Below are positions 15,458 to 23,137 of a stretch of 36,896 nt of DNA, in pieces. A program made the translations under genes and the position numbers. The stretch is from Nocardia aurea (GTDB lineage: Bacteria; Actinomycetota; Actinomycetes; Mycobacteriales; Mycobacteriaceae), in contig NZ_QCYJ01000100.1 of assembly GCF_003123685.1 (NCBI RefSeq), positions 1 through 36,896 of the forward strand. The letters run 5' to 3'. The notes beneath the pieces are model-generated. The model did not search any database. It saw only the letters and a program-made list of their open reading frames with translations, and was not told the DNA's origin. Within the stretch, counting starts at the first letter, position 1, and each line of letters begins with the position of its first letter.

Positions 15458-16348
15458 ATGACAGAACTCAAGGGAGCAAATGTCGTCGTGACAGGCGGCG
15501 GTGCGGGTGTAGGTCGTGCTCTCGCTCTTGAGGCGGCGCGGCGCGGAGCTCGGGTGGTAATTGCTTCGAACAGCGATGCCACAGAGGCCGTCGAGACGAT
15601 CACGGCTGCTGGTGGCCAGGCCAGTTGGGTCGACTGCGACATCTCCGACTACCAGGCCATGGTCGACTTGGCCGCCCACGTACGGGATGCCTATGGCGGC
15701 GCCCACGTCCTGGTCAACAACGCGGGATCGTCAGCTGAGCCGGGGGCCGGTCTCGATACCGCCGACCCCGGGCTCGCAGCGCGGCTCTTCATGGTCAACG
15801 TCCTCGGTGTCTTCAACGGAATCCGGGCTTTCGCTGCCGACCTGCGCGCCGCGGACGATCGAGGTGAGCCAGCGTATGTCCTCAATGTCGGTTCGGAGCA
15901 TTCACTCGGGGTACCGCCGCACGTCATGCCCATCAGCCCTTACACGGTCAGCAAATACGCGACCCTCGGATTCACCGATGTAGCGCGACGCGACTTCGCG
16001 GATTCCGGCGTCGGCGTGACCATGCTCGCCCCTGGATGGGTCCTGACCGAGCTGGTGCAGTCACTGATCGAGGCCGATGAGGGCTTCCGCGAAGCGGTGT
16101 CGCCGTACGCACAGACCGGCGAGTTTGTTGCCTACGCCGCCTTCGACGGCATGTTGGCCGGGCACTACATCGTAGCGACCAACCCCGCGTCGCGAGAGTT
16201 CGCGATGGAGCATGCCTACGCCGTCATGGCCGAGGTGCAGCGCCTCCCTCTCAAGGCCGCCGAGGAGGACCCCCACGACGGCACCGGCGATCCGGCGAAG
16301 TGCCCGGTGGCCCATTCGCTGCTCGGCTCTACCGCACCTACCAACTGA
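15458..16348 (+). CDS. Short-chain dehydrogenase/reductase, first gene of the P450 operon
   Basis: 296 residues, longer than the usual 250 because of a C-terminal extension (about 245-296) rich in charged residues that ends CPVAHSLLGSTAPTN. The NAD(P) motif TGGGAGVG (residue 12-19), VNNAG (88-92), NVGS (likely catalytic Ser) and YTVSK (Tyr and Lys) are all present. It would oxidise a secondary or primary alcohol, plausibly the P450 product, or reduce the matching ketone. The P450 follows after 24 bp. The ribosome binding site is weak (GGGA). A degenerate paralogue lies at 27246-28124, including matching upstream DNA. Its substrate is unknown. Confidence 0.9.
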   Translation: MTELKGANVVVTGGGAGVGRALALEAARRGARVVIASNSDATEAVETITAAGGQASWVDCDISDYQAMVDLAAHVRDAYGGAHVLVNNAGSSAEPGAGLDTADPGLAARLFMVNVLGVFNGIRAFAADLRAADDRGEPAYVLNVGSEHSLGVPPHVMPISPYTVSKYATLGFTDVARRDFADSGVGVTMLAPGWVLTELVQSLIEADEGFREAVSPYAQTGEFVAYAAFDGMLAGHYIVATNPASREFAMEHAYAVMAEVQRLPLKAAEEDPHDGTGDPAKCPVAHSLLGSTAPTN

Positions 16349-16372
16349 CCAGTCCGTTCACAGGAGAAGAAC

Positions 16373-17608
16373 ATGACCACAATCCCGGAAACCACCCTCG
16401 GCCTGCCGGATTTCAGTGATCCGGCGACATTCGCCGACGCTGTGCCGCACGATGCGTTCGACCGTGTGCGGCAGCTGCCCGGCCTCTACTGGCAGCCGTC
16501 CTCCTACGGCACCTTCAACGGCGGCTTCTGGATGGCGACACGGTTCGCTGACATCCTCGACATCGAGAAGCGCGGCGACGCGATCACCGTCAAGCATGGT
16601 TTCAACTTTCCCGTGCCGGGCGTCACGGAGCCGCCCGAAGAGACTGCCATGTGGGCTGCGCTGCTGATGCGCATGGACGCTCCTGTCCACAGCCGTGTCA
16701 GGCGGGCCGTCGCCGCGTCGTTCGGTCCGCGAGTGGTTGCCAACTTCGAACACTGGGTGCGTGACGTTGTCGACGAGGTCCTCGACGACGCGCTCGTCAA
16801 CGACGAGTTCGATTGGGTCGAGAAGGTCGCGAAGTACGTCCCTTCGCGCGTCATCGCGCAGATCCTCGGCGTACCCCGCAGCCGTCGTGAGGACATCGTC
16901 AATTGGGTGGACGCGATCTTCCACGTAGCTCAGTACGACGACGCCGGAACCCGCATGCTGGTGATCGCGCAGGAGATTTTCGCGTACATCGGCGAACTCC
17001 AGCAGGAGAAGCTGAAGGCCCCTCAGGACGACGTCACCACCGTGATGGCGCAGTACGCCGAACGGGGCGAGATCTCGCAGGAGGAGTTCACCTTCTTCAT
17101 CTTCCTTTGTATCGTGGCGGGCTACGAAACCACGCACACACTGATCGGTCAGATGATGTGCATGATCGTGCATGACGAGCAGATCGCCAAAGTCTCAAGG
17201 GAGTTCGTGGCAACCGGTGAAGCCGCTCGCCTCGTCGATGAGTTCCTGCGGCACATCACGCCGGCTATGAACATGGCGCGGATCGCAACCACTGACATAC
17301 AGGTCGCTGGCACTCAGGTTCTCAAGGGCGACGTGATCCAGATGCAGTTCGTCGCCGCGAATCGCGATCCGGAGGCATACATCGACCCACATGCCTTCAA
17401 CCCGGGCCGCACGGAGACCACGACTCTTGCCTTCGGCTCCGGACCCCACCGCTGCGTCGGCAACGTGCTGGCGAAGATGGAGGGACGGATTCTGCTCGAG
17501 CAGCTCCTGCAGCGCAAAGTCAGCTTCGAGCTGGCCGGTGAGCCTCGTCGGGGCAACAGCACCTGGATCAACCAGCTGTTCGAGTTGCCGCTTCGGGTGC
17601 AGCGATGA
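16373..17608 (+). CDS. Bacterial class I cytochrome P450
   Basis: 411 residues, the usual length of soluble bacterial P450s. The I-helix oxygen groove reads IVAGYETTHT (about residue 247), with Glu in the acid position and the following Thr. The K-helix ExxR is EFLR (about 290). The heme loop is FGSGPHRCVG with the thiolate Cys near residue 361. The protein needs an external ferredoxin and reductase, which are encoded just upstream on the other strand. AGGAG precedes the ATG by six bases. It overlaps the aldehyde dehydrogenase by four bases (ATGA). The heme segment's upstream part (FNPGRTETTTLAFGSG) is slightly unusual and the CYP family cannot be assigned by eye. The likely role is the O2-dependent first hydroxylation of the pathway substrate (inference). 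Confidence 0.95.
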   Translation: MTTIPETTLGLPDFSDPATFADAVPHDAFDRVRQLPGLYWQPSSYGTFNGGFWMATRFADILDIEKRGDAITVKHGFNFPVPGVTEPPEETAMWAALLMRMDAPVHSRVRRAVAASFGPRVVANFEHWVRDVVDEVLDDALVNDEFDWVEKVAKYVPSRVIAQILGVPRSRREDIVNWVDAIFHVAQYDDAGTRMLVIAQEIFAYIGELQQEKLKAPQDDVTTVMAQYAERGEISQEEFTFFIFLCIVAGYETTHTLIGQMMCMIVHDEQIAKVSREFVATGEAARLVDEFLRHITPAMNMARIATTDIQVAGTQVLKGDVIQMQFVAANRDPEAYIDPHAFNPGRTETTTLAFGSGPHRCVGNVLAKMEGRILLEQLLQRKVSFELAGEPRRGNSTWINQLFELPLRVQR

Positions 17609-19110
17609 CCGCCGTACAAGTCGTCTCAGCCCGGTTCCCCGAGATCCATCCGGAGTCACGATACGAGCTTTTCATCGACGGTGCCTCCGTTTCGTCCTCG
17701 GGAATGGAGAGTTTCCGCTGTTTTGATCCGTACGAGGAAACCGAGTGGGGCGTCCTTGCCGCCGCGACGGACGATGACGTCGACCATGCAGTACAGGCGG
17801 CACGGACCGCTTTTCCCAGCTGGGCGGCAACCCCGGTCGCCGCGCGGGCGGAGGTACTGCGTGTCTTGGCAAACCTCATCCGTCAGAACGTGGAGGAGTT
17901 GGCCCGTCTCCAGGTCCACGAAAACGGTAAAACGATCACTGAGATGCGAGGTGCTACCTCGATGCTCCCCGCTTTGGCAGACTACGTCGGCCAACTCGCG
18001 ATCAACCACCACGGGGCGTCACTCCAGCCGACGTTGCCCGGCCACGACGCTTGGACCCGGCCGGAGCCGATCGGTGTGATCGCGGCGATCGCACCGTGGA
18101 ACAACCCTTTGCTCTTATTGGCCTGGAAGCTGTTCCCGGCGATCGCAGCCGGGAACACTGTTGTCGTCAAACCATCGGAGGTCACTCCGGTTTCAACCCT
18201 GCGACTGGCGCAATTGGCACACCAAGCCGGCGTGCCGGCGGGGGTCATCAACGTCGTCACGGGGGCGGCTGCGACAGGCGCCGCGCTGGTGAGGCACCCG
18301 GATATCGACAAAGTGGCGTTCACCGGTTCGACTGCGGCAGGGATCCAGATCGCAAAAGCTGCGGCCGCGCGAGTCCTGCGCACAACACTCGAATTAGGAG
18401 GCAAAGGCCCGCAGATCGTCTTTCCTGAGGCCGATCTCGAACGCGCGGTGCCGAGCCTCCTCGGCGGGTTGATCGCAGGAACCGGGCAGGCATGCAACGC
18501 CGGTTCGAGGCTACTGGTGCACGAGAATGTGTACGACGAGGTTCTGGACGGGCTCAAGGAAGCACTCAAGAAGGTCGTCATCGGGGATCCCCTCGGCCCG
18601 CAGGTTCAGATCGGACCGCTCGCATCGCGGGCCCACTACGAAAAGGTCACCGGATATTTCAACATCGCCGACGGCGAGCAGGAGACGACGCTGCTCTTCG
18701 GCGGCCGGTCCGGCGCGGCACTCGGTGGCGGGTCCACCGGGCTCTTCGTAGAACCCACTCTCTACTCCACGCCCGGCAAGTCGTCGCGGGTCCGGTGCGA
18801 GGAGATCTTTGGACCGATCGGAGCGGTGATCGCCTTCGGCAGCGAAGAGGAAGCCGTCGCCATCGCCAACGAGTCCGAGTTCGGCTTGGTGTCGGGCCTT
18901 TGGACACAAGACGTCGACCGGGCCGCACAGGTGTCCAAGCAACTGCGATCCGGCGTCGTATGGATCAACACGTGGCGAGCCTTCGGGATCAACGTGCCGT
19001 TCGGAGGTTACAAACTCAGCGGCGTGGGCCGCGAACTGGGGCCCGACCTTCTCCGGGAGTACACAGAGACCAAGGCCATCTGGTTGGGCCACGCAGCCGC
19101 CCCGGCCTGA
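17605..19110 (+). CDS. NAD(P)-dependent aldehyde dehydrogenase
   Basis: 501 residues, full-length ALDH superfamily. The conserved PWNNPLLLLAWK region (about 167), nucleotide-binding KPSEVTPV and FTGSTAAG, the general base Glu in LELGGKGP (about 263), the catalytic Cys in GQACNAGSR (about 297) and the late EEIFGPI and PFGGYKLSGVGRELG motifs are all present. It would oxidise an aldehyde to a carboxylic acid, which suits the CoA-transferases encoded downstream. The ATG overlaps the P450 stop, so the two are translated together; this implies that the P450 product becomes an aldehyde, directly or through the SDR. Confidence 0.95.
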   Translation: MTAVQVVSARFPEIHPESRYELFIDGASVSSSGMESFRCFDPYEETEWGVLAAATDDDVDHAVQAARTAFPSWAATPVAARAEVLRVLANLIRQNVEELARLQVHENGKTITEMRGATSMLPALADYVGQLAINHHGASLQPTLPGHDAWTRPEPIGVIAAIAPWNNPLLLLAWKLFPAIAAGNTVVVKPSEVTPVSTLRLAQLAHQAGVPAGVINVVTGAAATGAALVRHPDIDKVAFTGSTAAGIQIAKAAAARVLRTTLELGGKGPQIVFPEADLERAVPSLLGGLIAGTGQACNAGSRLLVHENVYDEVLDGLKEALKKVVIGDPLGPQVQIGPLASRAHYEKVTGYFNIADGEQETTLLFGGRSGAALGGGSTGLFVEPTLYSTPGKSSRVRCEEIFGPIGAVIAFGSEEEAVAIANESEFGLVSGLWTQDVDRAAQVSKQLRSGVVWINTWRAFGINVPFGGYKLSGVGRELGPDLLREYTETKAIWLGHAAAPA

Positions 19111-19119
19111 CCCGATCGG

Positions 19120-19166
19120 TGCAGGGGTCCCCGTAGCACGGGGGCGGTGGTACGGGGACCCCTGCA
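19120..19166. terminator. Large perfect hairpin between aldehyde dehydrogenase and DUF35 gene
   Basis: TGCAGGGGTCCCCGTA (19120-19135) pairs perfectly with 19151-19166 around a 15-base loop that is itself G-rich. There is no T-run. It divides the operon into an oxidation half (SDR, P450, ALDH) and a CoA half, so it may be a partial terminator or an mRNA processing/stability element. Confidence 0.6.
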
Positions 19167-19329
19167 GGCCGCGCCGAGACGTGATGATCCCTCGGTCCGG
19201 CACTCCTCGGAGCCGCGATGCCTCTGCAGGGTTGGCTTCCTGCTCCCTTCGAGTCCGAACCGTTTCACGGGTCCGGACGGTGGCGTTTCATCCCTTCAAG
19301 ACAAGTACGAAACGGATAGAGGTTGGCTG

Positions 19330-19704
19330 ATGACGGAGCAGTTGAAGACCGGGGTTCCCTCGGGCGTCTGGGTGGCACGGTGCGCCGCCTGCGGTGCGGT
19401 CGCTGTGCCACGACCCGAGTTCTGCCCTCAGTGCCTGAGCGACGATGTCGTGGAGGAATGGAACAGCGGCGCTGGAGTCGTGTATTCCGCCACAGTAGTG
19501 CGCCGCGGCCCCAAAGGCGTCGCGCTCCCCTACGGGCTCTCGTACATCGATCTCGGCGAAGAACTGCGTGTGATGGCTCGATACGAGTGCAGCGACACAC
19601 CGCTGCTACCGCAAACCCCGGTCGTGGTGGCACAGACCGGCCAGACCGGTTCCGTACCGATTCTCACCGCGTCCGTCGTTACACAGGAAGGAAAGAAACC
19701 GTGA
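19330..19704 (+). CDS. DUF35-type Zn-ribbon/OB-fold protein, thiolase partner (BbsA-like)
   Basis: 124 residues. A rubredoxin-like zinc ribbon (CAAC near residue 17 and CPQC near 32) is followed by an OB-fold (GVVYSATVVRRGPKGVALPY and later strands). Such proteins form tight complexes with thiolases or aldolases of the SCPx type: BbsA with BbsB in benzylsuccinate degradation, and the ChsH2 DUF35 domain with Ltp2 in steroid degradation. Here it overlaps the thiolase start (GTGA), strongly implying a complex. AGAGG lies seven bases before the ATG. In the window it is the first gene after the hairpin. Confidence 0.9.
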   Translation: MTEQLKTGVPSGVWVARCAACGAVAVPRPEFCPQCLSDDVVEEWNSGAGVVYSATVVRRGPKGVALPYGLSYIDLGEELRVMARYECSDTPLLPQTPVVVAQTGQTGSVPILTASVVTQEGKKP

Positions 19705-20837
19705 TCAGGGCGACAGTTGCGGGTGCATTCGCCACCCCGTTCACCAAGGTCGGCGACGACATCGCGGTTCTCGGTGCCCGAGCGGTGCGCGGGTTGCTCC
19801 AACTGACCGGCGCTGACAGGGCGGATATCGACGTGGCTGTCACCGGTACGGCCCTGGGGGGAACCCTCGTCGGGCAGCGAATACTCAAACGCCTGCAAAT
19901 GACAGGTATCCCCGTGATCAACGTGGAAAACGCGTGCGCGACCGGCGCCACGGCCGTTCATGTGGCAACACAGCTGGTCACTTCCGGGCGCGCCCGTAGC
20001 GTGATCGCGGTCGGGGCTGAGCAGTTGTCCGCGCTCGGCGGCGGAACCCTTCCGCTCGACAGCACAGACATCGAGGCTACGCAGGGATCGGTCATGCCGG
20101 CCGTCTACGCGATGCGGGCAAGCCGCTACCTTTGGCAGTACGGCGTGCGCCCGGAGGAGATGGCTCAGGTCACGGTGAAGAACCGGCAGGCCGGAGCCCT
20201 CAACCCGATCGCGCGATTCCAGGATCCGGTGACGCTCGATGATGTCCTGTCCTCGCCGATGGTCTGCGACCCGCTGACCCTGCTGCAGTGCTCATCGAAC
20301 AGTGACGGCGCCGCGGCGGTGCTCGTGTGCTCGCCCGAGTACGCCACCGAGTTGACCTCGCCCGCGGTCGACATCCGCGCGTCGGTCGTCCTTTCCGGTG
20401 CCTACTCGAACGCACCCCGCGACCTGCTTACGCCGGACATCTCGGTCCGCGCTGTCGGCCAGGCTTACGCGGAGGCCGGCATCACGGCTGCCGATGTCGA
20501 CGTGGCCGAGGTCCACGACGCCTTCACCATCGCTGAGCTTCTGTACTACGAGACGTTGGGGTTCTGCGCTCCCGGCGAAGGCGCGAAGTTCCTGGCGGAG
20601 GGCGGCCCGCTGTCAGGTGGTTCCGTCGCAGTCAACCCGAGCGGTGGGCTAATCGCTCGCGGCCATCCTGTCGGTGCCACCGGAGTTGCACAAATCGTCG
20701 AGGTGTACCAGCAACTGACAGGCGCGGCCGGTGCCCGCCAGGTGCGTAATAGCCAGGTCGCGGTGACTCACGTGACCGGGGGTGGGATTGCAGGAGTAGA
20801 CAACGGCGCGTGCAGCGTGCACGTGCTCGCGAACTGA
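19701..20837 (+). CDS. SCPx-type thiolase (BbsB-like)
   Basis: 378 residues, shorter than classical thiolases, as in the SCPx/lipid-transfer-protein group. The nucleophile Cys lies in VENACATGATAVH (about residue 79). EVHDAFT and GGLIARGHPVGATG (His near 322) are present. The usual third-motif CxG near the C-terminus is replaced by THVTGGGIAG, as in this subfamily. GTG at 19701 overlaps the DUF35 stop. Together with the DUF35 protein it should cleave a 3-oxoacyl-CoA (or retro-aldol cleave a beta-hydroxyacyl-CoA). Given neighbours matching bbsCD and bbsEF, thiolysis of a branched dicarboxyl 3-oxoacyl-CoA into an acyl-CoA and succinyl-CoA is the favoured reading (inference). Confidence 0.9.
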   Translation: MIRATVAGAFATPFTKVGDDIAVLGARAVRGLLQLTGADRADIDVAVTGTALGGTLVGQRILKRLQMTGIPVINVENACATGATAVHVATQLVTSGRARSVIAVGAEQLSALGGGTLPLDSTDIEATQGSVMPAVYAMRASRYLWQYGVRPEEMAQVTVKNRQAGALNPIARFQDPVTLDDVLSSPMVCDPLTLLQCSSNSDGAAAVLVCSPEYATELTSPAVDIRASVVLSGAYSNAPRDLLTPDISVRAVGQAYAEAGITAADVDVAEVHDAFTIAELLYYETLGFCAPGEGAKFLAEGGPLSGGSVAVNPSGGLIARGHPVGATGVAQIVEVYQQLTGAAGARQVRNSQVAVTHVTGGGIAGVDNGACSVHVLAN

Positions 20838-20847
20838 GGAGATCGCC

Positions 20848-21390
20848 GTGAATGCGCGCGTAGTAATCTTGGGAGAAGGTCCGCTGGCGGCGGTTGCCGC
20901 TGATGAACTCCGTGGCGCCGGTTACGTCGTTAGTCCCGACGACGAGGCGACCGGACTTGCACAGGTGCTCGTCATCACCGACGCCATCGATGCGCAGTAT
21001 GCCCTCGCCGCCATACGCCGGCACCAAGACGGCCTTGCCGCGACAGGGCGAGGCCGCGTAGTCCTCGTCGGCAACAGGGACTGGCTTGGATGGCCCGGGC
21101 GTGCCGAGGAAGCGGCCGCAACCGCAGCCCTGGTGGGCCTCACCCGCAGCCTCGCTCTCGAGCTAGGACCGCAGGGCACCACCGTCAACCTCATATGTCC
21201 CCCCGGACCTTCGACGTACACGGCCGACAACCCGTGGGCCGAGCCGCCCCCACCGCTCACAGGCCCTGTCGACGACGGCGACGTGGCCTTCGCGATCGCA
21301 TTTGCGGCCGACGAGCGGTCAGGCTACTTCACCGGCCAGGTCCTTCACGTTTCGGGCGGGCTCAGCGTCTTGAGCTCGCTCACCGCCTGA
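20848..21390 (+). CDS. Truncated, catalytically dead SDR subunit (BbsC-like)
   Basis: 180 residues, well below the usual 250. The glycine-rich cofactor loop is changed to ILGEGPLAAVA, NNAG is replaced by VITDAID, and at the active site GRAEEAAAT stands where the next gene has QGAYAASK, so the Tyr and Lys are Glu and Thr. The remaining frame (LVGLTRSLALELGPQGTTVN and the C-terminal strand LHVSGG) is well kept, which argues for a conserved structural role rather than decay. GAGGAG lies six bases before the GTG start, so the short N-terminus is real. It is directly followed by an active SDR. In anaerobic toluene degradation BbsC is a pseudoenzyme subunit paired with active BbsD; the same arrangement is proposed here. 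Confidence 0.85.
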   Translation: MNARVVILGEGPLAAVAADELRGAGYVVSPDDEATGLAQVLVITDAIDAQYALAAIRRHQDGLAATGRGRVVLVGNRDWLGWPGRAEEAAATAALVGLTRSLALELGPQGTTVNLICPPGPSTYTADNPWAEPPPPLTGPVDDGDVAFAIAFAADERSGYFTGQVLHVSGGLSVLSSLTA

Positions 21391-21407
21391 TTCCGAAGAG
21401 AGATCCC

Positions 21408-22196
21408 ATGTCTGAAGGTAGAACAGAGCCGCTCAAACGGACAGCAGTCGTGACAGGCGCGGCCAGCGGCATCGGCCTGGCCATCGCCACCCGGCTCGCC
21501 TACGACGGAGCCAACGTCATCATCAACGACATCTCCGCCGAAGCCGCGGAGAAGGCGGCTGCGGGCATTCGCGTGAACGGTGGTACCGCGCTCGCCATCG
21601 ATGCCGATGTCAGTGATGCGGAAGCCGTCACGGAGCTCGTCCGACGTGCGGTCAGCGAGTTCGGGGGTGTCGACATCATGGTCAACAATGCCGGCATCGA
21701 GGGCGACGCGGCGCTGCGGAAGATCCAGCCGGACTTCTGGGATCGGGTGATCGACGTCAATCTGGACGGGGTATTCAACGGTTGTCGCGCCGTGGCCGCT
21801 GTTATGGATGGCAGCGGACGTATCGTCAATATCGCTTCCCGAGCATGGCTCGGATGGTGGGGGCAAGGTGCTTACGCGGCCAGCAAGGGCGGCGTCGTCA
21901 GCCTCACCCGTGCTCTGGCGGTGGAACTCTCCTCGAAGGGAATTACCGTCAACTGCGTGGCGCCCGGCCTGATCGACAGCCCCATGCTGCGTAAGGTTCC
22001 CCAAACCGTCTTCGACAACGTGCTCCGCGCCCAACCAAGCGGACGGATCGGTACGTCCGACGATGTCGCCCACCTCGTGCGCTTCCTGGTCGACGACCGC
22101 GCAGGAGCGATCACCGGTCAGATCCTCTACTGCTGCGGCGGCAAGAGCCTGTTCGCTATGCCGGCTCGGCGTCCGGCCGCCAGCCCCGGTTCCTGA
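21408..22196 (+). CDS. Short-chain dehydrogenase (BbsD-like), active subunit
   Basis: 262 residues. The intact motifs are TGAASGIG, VNNAG, NIAS (Ser) and YAASK (Tyr, Lys). It begins MSEGRTEPLKRTAVVTG with GAAGAG upstream. The adjacent upstream gene aligns with it but lacks all catalytic residues. It is most simply a 3-hydroxyacyl-CoA dehydrogenase acting between the hydratase and the thiolase, using NAD(P)+. The C-terminal AMPARRPAASPGS tail extends past the usual end. A heterotetramer with the short SDR is inferred from gene order. Confidence 0.9.
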   Translation: MSEGRTEPLKRTAVVTGAASGIGLAIATRLAYDGANVIINDISAEAAEKAAAGIRVNGGTALAIDADVSDAEAVTELVRRAVSEFGGVDIMVNNAGIEGDAALRKIQPDFWDRVIDVNLDGVFNGCRAVAAVMDGSGRIVNIASRAWLGWWGQGAYAASKGGVVSLTRALAVELSSKGITVNCVAPGLIDSPMLRKVPQTVFDNVLRAQPSGRIGTSDDVAHLVRFLVDDRAGAITGQILYCCGGKSLFAMPARRPAASPGS

Positions 22197-22206
22197 GGAG
22201 AGCGTC

Positions 22207-22344
22207 ATGCCTAGAGATTTAGTTGGTTCGACCGGGGGCTATTCGGCCGTCGACCGGATCATGCCGCCATGGCAGACCCGAGTAGTCAGCTCGGTGCCCG
22301 CTACACAGTCCTGTGTCTCAGCACGCCGCGAGGTGCTTTCGTGA
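22207..22344 (+). CDS. 45-codon ORF coupled to the enoyl-CoA hydratase start
   Basis: GAGGAG lies six bases before ATG at 22207, one of the best ribosome sites in the operon. The frame ends in a TGA that overlaps the hydratase GTG (GTGA). The peptide (MPRDLVGSTGGYSAVDRIMP onward) resembles no known family. It may be a real small protein, a coupling leader that feeds ribosomes to the hydratase, or the stub of a deleted gene. Confidence 0.45.
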   Translation: MPRDLVGSTGGYSAVDRIMPPWQTRVVSSVPATQSCVSARREVLS

Positions 22345-23132
22345 GCGGCGAGGACGACCTGAAGGTCGAGCAGTTGGGTGCAACGCTCGTCCTGACGATG
22401 AACCGGCCTGAAGCAATGAACGCGATCGACCCATCTATGGCGGCTGCGCTCCGCTCTGCCTGGCAGCAGGCAGCCGGGGACGATGCGATTCGAGTCGTTG
22501 TCCTCACCGGAGCCGGAGAGCGGGCTTTCTGTGCCGGCGCGGACCTCAAGCGAACTCCGCCCCCACCTCGGAGCTTCGCGCAGACGCATCTGAACAGGGA
22601 AGTCACAGTTACCGCAGTGACCCCACCCGCCGACTTCGTGAAGCCTGTCATTGCGGCTGTCAACGGAATCGCCGTCGGCGGAGGATTCGAGCTGGCTCTC
22701 GCCACCGATATTCAGATCGCGGCGACGTCGGCCCGCTTCGGCCTGACCGAGGCGCGCATTGGTTCGCTGCCGGGAGCAGGCGGGACGCAGCGGTTGGCTC
22801 GGCGCGTCCCGATCGGCATCGCGCAGCGATGGCTTCTTACAGGCGAAATCTTCGACGCCGACACCGCCCTGCGCTTCGGCCTGGTGTCCGAGCTGGTCGA
22901 CAGCAAGGAGCTTGTGGTTCGCGCGTTGGAGATCGCTGGCTTGATCGCTGCCAATGCTCCCTTGGCGGTTCGCGCCGGCAAGCGCGCGTTGTATGCGGCG
23001 CAGGATCAGACGTTGGCGCAGGGACTGGAGTACGAGCAGCTGCTGTGGGGTGCTCTCCGTGACACCCACGACCGACTGGAAGGGCGTGCCGCATTCGCGG
23101 AGAAGCGGCCGCCTCAGTACCGAGGAAGGTGA
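22341..23132 (+). CDS. Enoyl-CoA hydratase/isomerase (crotonase; BbsH-like)
   Basis: 263 residues. The oxyanion-hole segments FCAGADLKR and VNGIAVGGG are present. Both catalytic Glu positions are kept: Glu near 117 in GGGFELALATDI and Glu near 137 in TEARIGSLPGAGGTQRL, 20 residues apart as in rat crotonase. It should hydrate a 2-enoyl-CoA to the 3-hydroxyacyl-CoA used by the SDR pair. The GTG at 22341 gives the normal family length and follows GAGGTG; the frame continues upstream to 22269 but without a ribosome site. Its end is adjacent to the first CoA-transferase. Confidence 0.92.
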   Translation: MSGEDDLKVEQLGATLVLTMNRPEAMNAIDPSMAAALRSAWQQAAGDDAIRVVVLTGAGERAFCAGADLKRTPPPPRSFAQTHLNREVTVTAVTPPADFVKPVIAAVNGIAVGGGFELALATDIQIAATSARFGLTEARIGSLPGAGGTQRLARRVPIGIAQRWLLTGEIFDADTALRFGLVSELVDSKELVVRALEIAGLIAANAPLAVRAGKRALYAAQDQTLAQGLEYEQLLWGALRDTHDRLEGRAAFAEKRPPQYRGR

Positions 23133-23137
23133 GTCGA

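Noticed and set aside
19330..20837. Steroid side-chain Ltp2/ChsH2-type aldolase as the prime call for the DUF35-thiolase pair
   Set aside because: Possible, but the adjoining dead/active SDR pair and CoA-transferases fit the Bbs arrangement better, and no other steroid-degradation genes are in the window.
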